Source of the DNA: Clostridia bacterium | Lineage (GTDB): Bacteria; Bacillota; Clostridia; Christensenellales; Aristaeellaceae | Assembly: GCA_017534885.1 (NCBI GenBank) | Contig: JAFXVR010000038.1 | Coordinates: 103,869 to 167,868 of the forward strand | Reading direction: 5' to 3' | DNA: 64,000 nt | Shown here: piece after piece, positions 19,494 to 29,259 of the stretch | How the letters are laid out: each line of letters begins with the position of its first letter | Position numbering within the stretch: position 1 is the stretch's first letter | The notes under the pieces: generated by a model | The model's input: the letters and a program-made list of their open reading frames with translations, nothing else | Databases searched by the model: none | What the model was told of the DNA's origin: nothing | Program-made: the position numbers and the translations under genes

Positions 19494-20480
19494 TCAGAAC
19501 AGCGCCATGTCGGGCTGATGCTTTTTCACAATCCTGTTGGTGACCAGGATCAGCACGAAGCCAACCACAGACTGGAAGAAAGCGCCGGCGCTGGCATAGC
19601 CGAAGGAGTTCCGCAGGTTGCCCTTCTTCAGCATGTCGTACACGTACACGTCGATGGTGGTGGTCACCTGGCGCAGTGTGCCGGAGCCGTTGGGCAGGGA
19701 GTAGAACATGTCGAAGTCGCCGTTGAAGATACGGCCGATGGCCAGGATCTGCAGCATCACGATGGTGGGCATCAGCTGCGGCAGGGTGATGAAGCGGAAC
19801 TGCTGCCACTTGGACGCGCCGTCGATGGCGCCCGCCTCATAGAGCTGCTCGTCAAAGCCGGTCAGGGTGGCAAGATAGATGATAGAGCCCTGGCCTGTGT
19901 ATTTCCATATGTTGGCGATGAGGAAAATCCACGGCCAGTATTGTTTCTCCGAGTAATACTTCACCGCTGTGCCGCCCAGAGAAACGGCCACCTGGTTAAA
20001 GAAGCCGTTGAAGGCAATCATGGCGTACAGGGCGTACATAACCACGATCCAGCTGACGAAGTAGGGCATGAACATGATGGTGTGGTAGACCTTCGCGGTT
20101 TTGCGGTTGCGCAGCTCATTGATCAGCACCGCCAGGCCCACCTGGAGCACGACGCCCACAATCATGAACAGCAGGTTGTAGCCCACCGTGTTGCGGATGA
20201 GCATCCATGCGTCATTGAGCAGGTAGGTGAAGTTGTTCAGGCCGTTCCACTCGGACTTGACCAGACTGTTCAGAAAGACATTCTGGAAGAAGTCACCGGC
20301 CTGCGGCACCTGCATCTTATAGAATTTGAACGCAAGAACAATACCGGGCATGGGCAGGTAGGCAAAAGCCAGCAGGAAGAGCGTGCCGGGAAGCACCATT
20401 GTCAGATAAGCCGCCTGACGGCCGAATCCACCCGCCATGTTTTTCTTCTTCGGCTTGTTCTGAACAGGAGTCTGACTCAT
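19494..20480 (-). CDS. Carbohydrate ABC transporter permease (LplB/YteP-like)
   Basis: 328 residues, first gene of the operon. The N-terminus contains a Lys-rich cytoplasmic segment, then MVLPGTLFLLAFAYLPMPGIVLAFKFY, the typical first helix of LplB-type permeases. The EAA loop is LYEAGAIDGASKWQQFRFITLPQLMP near residue 215. Six helices. Forms the heterodimeric channel with the downstream permease. Start at 20480 has a GAAAGGATG ribosome binding site. Confidence 0.93.
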   Translation of the reverse strand: MSQTPVQNKPKKKNMAGGFGRQAAYLTMVLPGTLFLLAFAYLPMPGIVLAFKFYKMQVPQAGDFFQNVFLNSLVKSEWNGLNNFTYLLNDAWMLIRNTVGYNLLFMIVGVVLQVGLAVLINELRNRKTAKVYHTIMFMPYFVSWIVVMYALYAMIAFNGFFNQVAVSLGGTAVKYYSEKQYWPWIFLIANIWKYTGQGSIIYLATLTGFDEQLYEAGAIDGASKWQQFRFITLPQLMPTIVMLQILAIGRIFNGDFDMFYSLPNGSGTLRQVTTTIDVYVYDMLKKGNLRNSFGYASAGAFFQSVVGFVLILVTNRIVKKHQPDMALF

Positions 20481-20572
20481 CGTGGATCATCCTTTCACTT
20501 TGTCTGACGCTGCTTAAGACTTCCGCAATGAATACGCACAAATAACCATCATCGGTCTGATTGCGTTGACTC

Positions 20573-20601
20573 ATTATAGCATATCATTCAGTGGCTGTAA
20601 A
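20573..20601 (-). promoter_or_regulatory. Promoter of the Lpl-type transporter operon
   Basis: Minus strand TTTACA (20601-20596), 17-bp spacer, perfect TATAAT (20578-20573), 93 bp before the first permease start. Confidence 0.8.
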
Positions 20602-20612
20602 GCCCAAATTCA

Positions 20613-20642
20613 CAAAAAACACTGCCGGGCAGATATGCCGGC
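20613..20642 (-). terminator. Likely terminator after the nagZ-like gene
   Basis: Minus strand GCCGG (20642-20638) and CCGGC (20628-20624) form a short stem followed by AGTGTTTTTTG. It lies 79 bp beyond the GH3 stop codon and just upstream of the transporter promoter. Confidence 0.5.
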
Positions 20643-20720
20643 TTTATCATTTTTTGCCACTTGTATTCGCCTGTAATACCGCTGTATTCAGCGTTTTCGT
20701 TATTTTGCTCCGCATTTCTG

Positions 20721-21935
20721 TCACTTTCTGGATTCTGTTTCCCCGGCCGGACCGGGGCCCTCGTCCGGCTCCTCAGCCGCTCCGAAATCCACGTCAATCA
20801 GCCCATGATGGTCTTTCATCCTGAGGATCCTCCGCACGCTTTCATCGATCCGCTCCTCCGTCAGCCGACCGGACGCAAGGGCGTCCATCACGCCTGTATA
20901 TCCCTCTCTCAGGCTGGATGGCATAAGCAGCATATCACAGCCGGCTTCAAGGGCCATTACGCAGGCCTCCGCGGTGGAACAGCTCTTCTTGATTGCCCCC
21001 ATCCGCAGGGCATCGGTGACCGCCACGCCGTCAAAGCCCAGCTCCCCGCGCAGCAGGCCGGTCACGATCAGGGGGGAAAGGGAGGCTGGGCGCTCCGCGT
21101 CCACATTCACAGCCACCTGGTGGGAGATCATCATCATCTCCGCTCCGGCCTCGATGCCCGCCCGGAAGGGCAGCCAGTCGGCGTTCCGCCAGTCTTCCAC
21201 CGTCAGGAGGGATGTGCCCTGCCCGTCGTGGGTATTGCCCGACACCGCGCCGTGGCCGGGAAAGTGCTTCATCACCGAAATGATATCGTGATCCCGCAGG
21301 CCTTCCATGAAACGCAGACCCATCTCCCCCACCGTCCGCGGGTCTTTGCTGAAGGCGCGCAGGGTGATCTCCGCATCCCTCACATCTGAGCGCACGTCCA
21401 TCACCGGCGCGAAGTCCAGGTTGAAACCGTAGCGGCTCAGGTACTTCCCGATGGCCAGCCCGGCGCGGTAGGCCGCTTTCGCGTCCCCGCCCCTGCCGAT
21501 CGCGCTGGCCGCCTGCTGCCGTTCCCTGAGCTTGAAGGTGTTGGCCACCCTCGATACACCGCCGCCCTCCTCGTCCACGCCGATCAGCAGGCCGATGCCC
21601 GTATTTTCCAGCGAGCAGGTCTGCATGAAGGCGTTCAGGCCGGTGAGCCTGCTGCCGCTGACCATATTGGCCGGGAACAGGATCACCCCGCCCACGGGAT
21701 ATCGCTGCAGTCCTTTATTCAGCGCGCCTGTGCCGGCGGTGACCTTCTCCGTGCCGCTGAGCTGCTCGGGCAGCACGATAAAGAGCTGGCAGACCTTCTC
21801 GTGCAGGCTCATGCGGCTGAGGGCTTCCTCCGCTTCATCCGCAAAAGCTGGGACATCAAGCACCATCAGCGGGATCAGGAAGGCGCACAAAAAGCAGAGG
21901 AGGCCTGTGACGCACCTGCGCATCGCTTTCATCAC
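20721..21935 (-). CDS. nagZ: Secreted glycoside hydrolase family 3, NagZ-like beta-N-acetylhexosaminidase
   Basis: 404 residues with an N-terminal signal peptide or anchor (MRRCVTGLLCFLCAFLIPLMVLDVPAFA). GH3 TIM-barrel motifs: IGVDEEGGGVSRV near residue 117, KHFPGHG near 225 and the nucleophile Asp in GVAVTDALRMGAI. NagZ releases GlcNAc from GlcNAc-anhydroMurNAc or GlcNAc-MurNAc muropeptides in wall recycling. The His/Asp acid-base loop, usually (D)-[ST]-H, reads GNTH here, so the aspartate of the dyad is asparagine while the histidine is kept. The C-terminus is rich in Glu/Pro/Gly. The gene lies 37 bp downstream of the histidine-kinase gene and on the same strand. Confidence 0.85.
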   Translation of the reverse strand: MMKAMRRCVTGLLCFLCAFLIPLMVLDVPAFADEAEEALSRMSLHEKVCQLFIVLPEQLSGTEKVTAGTGALNKGLQRYPVGGVILFPANMVSGSRLTGLNAFMQTCSLENTGIGLLIGVDEEGGGVSRVANTFKLRERQQAASAIGRGGDAKAAYRAGLAIGKYLSRYGFNLDFAPVMDVRSDVRDAEITLRAFSKDPRTVGEMGLRFMEGLRDHDIISVMKHFPGHGAVSGNTHDGQGTSLLTVEDWRNADWLPFRAGIEAGAEMMMISHQVAVNVDAERPASLSPLIVTGLLRGELGFDGVAVTDALRMGAIKKSCSTAEACVMALEAGCDMLLMPSSLREGYTGVMDALASGRLTEERIDESVRRILRMKDHHGLIDVDFGAAEEPDEGPGPAGETESRK

Positions 21936-21972
21936 TCTGCCTTCCCCGCCCTTCCATATAGAATACGATCTT

Positions 21973-23352
21973 TCAGATGATTACCGTAAACGCGGTGCCC
22001 GTGTCGGGATCGGAGCTGACCTCGATGCGGCCCTTGTGCTCCTCCACAATGCTCCTGGCGATGGCCAGCCCGAGGCCGTTGCCGGCGCGTTCGCTGCTGT
22101 GGCTGGCGTCAGCGCGGAAGAAGCGGTCAAAGATGTGCTCCTGATCCTCCGGGCTGATGGTTTCCCCGGTATTCCACACCCGGAGAACGGCTCTGCTTCC
22201 GCGGTTTTTCAGGCTGACGCTGATGCGCCCGCCCTCATCAGAATACTTCAGCGCGTTGCTGAGCAGGTTCACCGTCAGCTGTTTGAGCAGATCTTCATCG
22301 CCCATGCAGGTGACACCCTCGTCCACGTCCGTTTCCAGTGTGCGGCCAGCCTCGAACACCGTGCTCTCAAAGGGCAGGGTCACGCTGAGCACCGCTTTGC
22401 TCAGGTCGACAGGCTTCGGCTTGACCATCAGCCCTCCCCTGTCCATGCGCGCAAGGGTCAGCAGATTCTGCACCAGCCGGTCGGAGCGGTCCACCTCCGA
22501 GCGGATGTAGCCCAGCCACTCGTTGTCCCCGATCTCCCTCGAGAGCGCCTCCGCGTTTGCGGAAATCACCGCCAGCGGTGTTTTGAGCTCATGGCTTGCA
22601 TCAGAAACAAACTGCTTCTGCCGGTCAAAGGCTTCCTGCACCGGCTTGGTGATCCGCCAGATGAGCGTCACCGCCAGCAGGCCCAGCGCGATCAGTGCAG
22701 CCAGCGTCACCATCAGCGTGGTGCGCAGGGTCTGCTCCGCCGTGGCCACTTCCAGCCGCTGATCCAGCACCACCACCAGAGCGGTGCCGTCCTCCTGCTT
22801 TGACACCCGGAAAAACTGGGTGCCGATGTGCCCGTATTCCCGGCCGTCCGCGTAAATGGCTGCTGCCAGATCCGCCACCTGCTCGTCGCTGTAGAGGTCG
22901 GAGCGGTCGGAGCTCCACTCCGTCACACCGCCGTCCGCATCCAGGGTGATGGTATACGAGTTGGCCAGGCTGGCCGCGTCGCTGAAGCCCATCGGCTGGC
23001 CGGGCTGGCTCTGGATGCCCCGACGTTCTCCTCCCCCGCCGTTCTCCGGACCGCCCGAAGGCTTGGGCGGCGGAGAGCTGCCATGCTCCCCGGTATTTCC
23101 CGGCGCGCGATCCTCCCCGGATGGCTTGGGCGGCGGCGTATTCCTGCTGCCGTCCAGTTTATTATCCGGCTTGTTCGAAGGCAGCTCGGGGCGCTTACCG
23201 CCGTTCAGGCTCAGTGTCTGCAGCGCTTCATAGGCGCTGTTTTCCAGATTGCGCCAGTAGAGCACGTTGATGGTCAGCACAATGCCGGAGGTGATCAGGA
23301 CCAGCGCCGCCAGCACCAGCGCCGTCATCCGCCGTCTCAGCCGTCCGATCAT
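21973..23352 (-). CDS. Two-component sensor histidine kinase
   Basis: 459 residues. First helix at about 9-30, an extracellular sensor of about 190 residues, second helix at about 225-245, then HisKA with the phospho-acceptor His in SDASHELKTPLAV near residue 266 and a HATPase_c domain with N-box NLLSNALKYS, G1 and NGLGLAIA (G2). The sensor contains a Pro/Gly-rich stretch (residues about 65-125) in which PPPKPSG occurs twice, an unusual low-complexity insert. It overlaps the response-regulator gene by 4 bp (ATGA) and is translated after it. The stimulus is unknown; the neighbouring nagZ-like gene hints at a wall-related signal. Confidence 0.94.
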   Translation of the reverse strand: MIGRLRRRMTALVLAALVLITSGIVLTINVLYWRNLENSAYEALQTLSLNGGKRPELPSNKPDNKLDGSRNTPPPKPSGEDRAPGNTGEHGSSPPPKPSGGPENGGGGERRGIQSQPGQPMGFSDAASLANSYTITLDADGGVTEWSSDRSDLYSDEQVADLAAAIYADGREYGHIGTQFFRVSKQEDGTALVVVLDQRLEVATAEQTLRTTLMVTLAALIALGLLAVTLIWRITKPVQEAFDRQKQFVSDASHELKTPLAVISANAEALSREIGDNEWLGYIRSEVDRSDRLVQNLLTLARMDRGGLMVKPKPVDLSKAVLSVTLPFESTVFEAGRTLETDVDEGVTCMGDEDLLKQLTVNLLSNALKYSDEGGRISVSLKNRGSRAVLRVWNTGETISPEDQEHIFDRFFRADASHSSERAGNGLGLAIARSIVEEHKGRIEVSSDPDTGTAFTVII

Positions 23353-24029
23353 GCGTCCTCCTCCAGGGCATAGCCCAGTCCGCGAGTGGCCTTGAGTTTC
23401 ACCGCCGCGCCGATGAAGGCCAGCTTCTTGCGCAGAAAGCTGACATAGACCTCCAGGTTGTTGTACTCCGCCTCACTGTCCATGCCCCAAACCCGTTCGG
23501 TGATCAGCTCCTTGGGTATGATCTGCTTCGGATTGCGCAGGAAAAGCTCCATCAGCTGGTATTCCTTCGCGCCCAGCTTGACCTCCTGCCCGGTGGCTTC
23601 GCAGCGGAGTTTCGCGCTGCCCGCGTCCAGTGATACACCGGCGAAGCTCAGCTCCATCTGCGGCGCGCTGTCGCCCCGGCGGGTGATCGCCCGCAGGCAG
23701 GCCAGCAGCTCCGCCATCTGGAAGGGCTTGGGCAGGTAGTAATCCGCGCCGCTGTCCAGCCCGCGCACGCGATCCTCCAAGGACGAGCGGGCCGTCAGCA
23801 TCAGCACCGGAATCTTGCTGCCGCCCTGGCGCAGCCGCCTGAGCACGGTAAAACCGTCCATCTCCGGCAGCATCACGTCTAAGATGACGGCGTCATAAAT
23901 ACCCAGCTCCGCCCTGTCCAGCCCGTCCGGGCCTGTGTACGCCGGGTCAACCTCATATTTTTCCTGCCGCAGCACCTTGCAGACAGCCGCGGACAGCGCC
24001 TTTTCGTCTTCAACGAGCAATATGCGCAT
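23349..24029 (-). CDS. OmpR-family response regulator
   Basis: 226 residues: receiver domain with acidic pair and phospho-acceptor Asp in YDAVILDVMLPEMDGF near residue 51, the conserved Lys in YYLPKPFQ near 101, and a C-terminal winged-helix DNA-binding domain (residues about 130-224) ending in KLKATRGLGYAL. Co-translated with the downstream histidine kinase. No target site could be recognised. Confidence 0.96.
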   Translation of the reverse strand: MRILLVEDEKALSAAVCKVLRQEKYEVDPAYTGPDGLDRAELGIYDAVILDVMLPEMDGFTVLRRLRQGGSKIPVLMLTARSSLEDRVRGLDSGADYYLPKPFQMAELLACLRAITRRGDSAPQMELSFAGVSLDAGSAKLRCEATGQEVKLGAKEYQLMELFLRNPKQIIPKELITERVWGMDSEAEYNNLEVYVSFLRKKLAFIGAAVKLKATRGLGYALEEDA

Positions 24030-24052
24030 GGTGTTGACTCCTGAAACAAGCC

Positions 24053-24080
24053 GGGGGCTCCGGCATGCACCGAAGCCCCC
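24053..24080 (-). terminator. Hairpin after ppdK
   Basis: Minus strand GGGGGCTTCGG (24080-24070) pairs with CCGGAGCCCCC (24063-24053) around a 6-base loop. The downstream tract GGCTTGTTTC is only weakly T-rich, so partial read-through into the regulator gene is possible. Confidence 0.6.
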
Positions 24081-24107
24081 TTGGGTGATTACAGTTCAGT
24101 TGATGCC

Positions 24108-26750
<2,643 letters not shown>

Positions 26751-26829
26751 TGGGCTCATCCTCCTCTGTACAGTCCGCAGAGAATGCCTCTTCAGCCCAT
26801 GCTGCCGGCCATTCTCAGGATTTCAAGTT

Positions 26830-26858
26830 ATTATACAATGAAAGTTCGCCTTTGACAA
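26830..26858 (-). promoter_or_regulatory. Promoter of ppdK
   Basis: Minus strand TTGTCA (26858-26853), 17-bp spacer, perfect TATAAT (26835-26830), 80 bp before the start codon. Confidence 0.85.
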
Positions 26859-26967
26859 GCCTTTTCATATTTTTGTTATTTTCTGCCTTGAAACCCGCCC
26901 CGCTTCCCGCCTGTGAAAGCCCCGCGCCTCCGCCCCTGCTCCAGCCGCGTCCGGGTCAATTCCTCCA

Positions 26968-26996
26968 TTGACTTTCCCTTCACGGCTTGTTATCAT
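26968..26996 (+). promoter_or_regulatory. Promoter of the CAT-like gene cluster
   Basis: TTGACT (26968-26973), 17-bp spacer, TATCAT (26991-26996); the start codon is 25 bp further. Confidence 0.7.
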
Positions 26997-27020
26997 AAGC
27001 CTGACAGGAGGTGGCAGCGC

Positions 27021-27680
27021 ATGGAATACCGGGTGATCGACCTGGCCAGAGAGCCCCGGCGGGCGCAGTTCGGGCATTTCCTGCAGATGGAGAATCCCCA
27101 GGTGGGCGTGACCGTGCCGGTGGACGTGAGCCGGGCCCGGCGTTTTGCCCGGGAACGCGGCGCTTCCTTTTATCTGGTGTTCCTCCACCTGGCTGCCCTG
27201 GCGGCCAACGCGGTGCCCGAGCTCCGGCGGCGCATCCGGGACGGCGGGATTGTGGAATACCCCCGCTGCGACACCTCCCACACTGAGCTGCCGGACAGCG
27301 GCATCTACTGTTACTGCACCCTCCGCCACGACATGGGCTGGGATGCGTACCTGCCCTATGCCGAAGCCGCCCGGGCAGCGTGCCTTGCCGCGCCTTCCCT
27401 GGAGGAGGACGCGGATGTCGAAAGCTACCTCTTTATATCCGCTCTGCCCTGGCTGAACTACACCCAGCTGATCCAGCCCACGGACGGGCGGCTGGACAGC
27501 CATCCCCGCATCAGCTGGGGGCGCTGTGAGCAGGACGCTCTGGGCCGGCTGATGATGCCGGTGACGCTCCAGGCCCACCACGGCCTGGTGGACGGCATTC
27601 ATATCGCACAGTTTTTTGATCGGCTGAAGGCCGAGCTGAATGCCCTGCCTCTCAGCCAGACGGAGGTCAAACATGCCTGA
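27021..27680 (+). CDS. Chloramphenicol acetyltransferase-like acyltransferase
   Basis: 219 residues of the trimeric CAT fold, which transfers acetyl from acetyl-CoA to a hydroxyl group. The catalytic motif is present near the C-terminus as QAHHGLVDGIHIAQFF (residues about 192-207), with the histidine and the structural Asp-Gly. Start at 27021 (MEYRVIDLA) follows ACAGGAGGT. The N-terminal part (PRRAQFGHFLQMENPQVGVTV) is also CAT-like. Chromosomal CAT-like enzymes are common in Clostridia and do not by themselves show chloramphenicol resistance. Its end overlaps the next gene by 8 bp. Confidence 0.85.
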   Translation: MEYRVIDLAREPRRAQFGHFLQMENPQVGVTVPVDVSRARRFARERGASFYLVFLHLAALAANAVPELRRRIRDGGIVEYPRCDTSHTELPDSGIYCYCTLRHDMGWDAYLPYAEAARAACLAAPSLEEDADVESYLFISALPWLNYTQLIQPTDGRLDSHPRISWGRCEQDALGRLMMPVTLQAHHGLVDGIHIAQFFDRLKAELNALPLSQTEVKHA

Positions 27681-28248
27681 CAGCCGCAATCGTCAAAGCG
27701 CCCGGGAAGCCAGCGTGAAAATGGCCTTCTGCGGCATGATGGCCGCCCTGAGTCTGGTCTTCATGCTGACGGGCGGCGTGATTCCCATCGCCACCTTTGC
27801 CGCGCCCCTGTTCTCGGGGCTGTTGCTCCTGCCCGTCCGGGTGGAATTTGGACGCCGGGCCGCCTGGATGACCTGGCTGGCCGCCGCCGCGTTGAGTATC
27901 CTGCTGGGGCTGGACAAGGAGGCCGCTGCCTTCTACTTCTTTGTGGGCTGGTATCCCATCATCAAATGGGATCTGGACCAGCGCGTCCGGGGAAAAACGG
28001 CGCGGCTCCTGATCAAGGCCGCCATCTTCACCGCCGCGGTAGGCGCGATGTACGCCGTTCTCCTGCTGATCTTCGGCGTTGAAACGATTCTGCTGGAGTT
28101 CCGGGAGATGGGCCTGTGGATGTCCCTGCTCTTCGCCGCGATGATGATCGCCTCCCTGCTGATTTACGACCGGCTGATCAATCCGCTGCTGATCCTCTAC
28201 GGCCAGCGGCTCAGGCCCAAGCTGAAATCCTTTCTGCACACAAAATAA
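27673..28248 (+). CDS. Polytopic membrane protein of unknown function
   Basis: 191 residues, five to six hydrophobic helices (around residues 15-50, 60-80, 85-100, 115-140, 150-175) and a basic C-terminus. The start at 27673 follows GGAGGTC within the end of the CAT-like gene. Its small size and helix pattern recall S-components of ECF vitamin transporters, but no family motif was recognised, so function is not assigned. Translationally coupled to the upstream gene. Confidence 0.75.
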   Translation: MPDSRNRQSAREASVKMAFCGMMAALSLVFMLTGGVIPIATFAAPLFSGLLLLPVRVEFGRRAAWMTWLAAAALSILLGLDKEAAAFYFFVGWYPIIKWDLDQRVRGKTARLLIKAAIFTAAVGAMYAVLLLIFGVETILLEFREMGLWMSLLFAAMMIASLLIYDRLINPLLILYGQRLRPKLKSFLHTK

Positions 28249-28266
28249 ACCCTGTCAAGGAGCGCT

Positions 28267-29220
28267 ATGCGAATCATTCTGACCCTGCTGCTGATCCTCA
28301 CCCTGATCCCCGCGGCCTCCGCGTCCTCGCTGGAGGAGCGGCTCAGCGCCGTAGCCCTGATCGACCAGAACGCCGAGGCCTACAAACCCGCCGCGTACAA
28401 GTACAACGGCGCGGCTTTCGTGCGCCGGGGCTGCGGGCCGGCTTCCATCGCCAACGCTCTCTGCGCCCTCTTCGACGTGCGGGAGCAGGAGGAGGCGGAC
28501 GCCCTGCTGCTGGAGAGCATGAAGCTCTTCACCAACAGCCACCAGCCGGCGCGGGAGATCATCGACATCAAGCGGATGGAGCGCCTGGCGGAGGTGGATC
28601 CGGCGCAGTATCCCGTCCTCAGCCGCCTGCTGGATGCCGCCGGCGCGCAGGTCGTCTGTCGGGACGGAAACCTGTCTCCCGATCTGGTCAGCGCCTGTCT
28701 GGATAACCGCGGCGATTCCCCTCTCCTGCTCCTCTGTCGGATCAGCCTCACCGACCAGTGGGCGGACGTGGTCAGCGTGTGCGAAAACCTGCTGGAAGCC
28801 GGGCACAATGACGCGCTGCTGCTGGCGGTGTATGTGTCCGCAGGGCCCAGCAGCACAGTAGCGCCCTTCCGGGGCGGGGACAGCGGGCACTATATCTCCG
28901 TGGCGCTGTCGCCGGATGAATTGCTGGAGCGCTGCGCCTTCTATGTGTTGGATTCCGATCCCCGCGCCCTGCCCGGCGAGGCCTTCGGCAAGGGGGAAGC
29001 CTACGACGACCGCTATACCCTTGTCCGCCGGGAGGGCCGCCTGCCCTATGACTTTGCGCTGACACATCTGCAGCGGGGGGTGGTGGCCGCCTCCCTGAAG
29101 GAAGCCCGGCTCACGGCCCTGGAAGCCCTTTCCCCGGATGAGGCCGCCGCCCAGCGCCTGGCCTGGCTCCGGGAGATGCTGGTTTTCGGCCGGGCCGCCT
29201 GCATCATCTATGTTCCCTGA
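28267..29220 (+). CDS. Secreted protein with C39-peptidase-like (papain-fold) motifs
   Basis: 317 residues with a signal peptide (MRIILTLLLILTLIPAASA). Near residue 57 the sequence RRGCGPASIANAL carries the Cys-Gly-Pro-Ala motif at the start of the C39 / cysteine-peptidase helix. A His in SGHYISVAL (near 215) and an Asp in YVLDSDPRA (near 240) complete a plausible Cys-His-Asp triad in the right order. The C-terminal about 70 residues are helical. An ABC-linked bacteriocin role is unlikely because no transporter is attached. Lies 18 bp after the membrane-protein gene. Substrate unknown. Confidence 0.7.
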   Translation: MRIILTLLLILTLIPAASASSLEERLSAVALIDQNAEAYKPAAYKYNGAAFVRRGCGPASIANALCALFDVREQEEADALLLESMKLFTNSHQPAREIIDIKRMERLAEVDPAQYPVLSRLLDAAGAQVVCRDGNLSPDLVSACLDNRGDSPLLLLCRISLTDQWADVVSVCENLLEAGHNDALLLAVYVSAGPSSTVAPFRGGDSGHYISVALSPDELLERCAFYVLDSDPRALPGEAFGKGEAYDDRYTLVRREGRLPYDFALTHLQRGVVAASLKEARLTALEALSPDEAAAQRLAWLREMLVFGRAACIIYVP

Positions 29221-29259
29221 CAAAGCTCCCGCTGAATCCTTTTTTCAGGAGGTGCGCAC

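Noticed and set aside
27021..27680. Chloramphenicol resistance gene
   Set aside because: Only the CAT fold and catalytic motif are seen, and the neighbours are not mobile or resistance genes; the resistance phenotype cannot be inferred.
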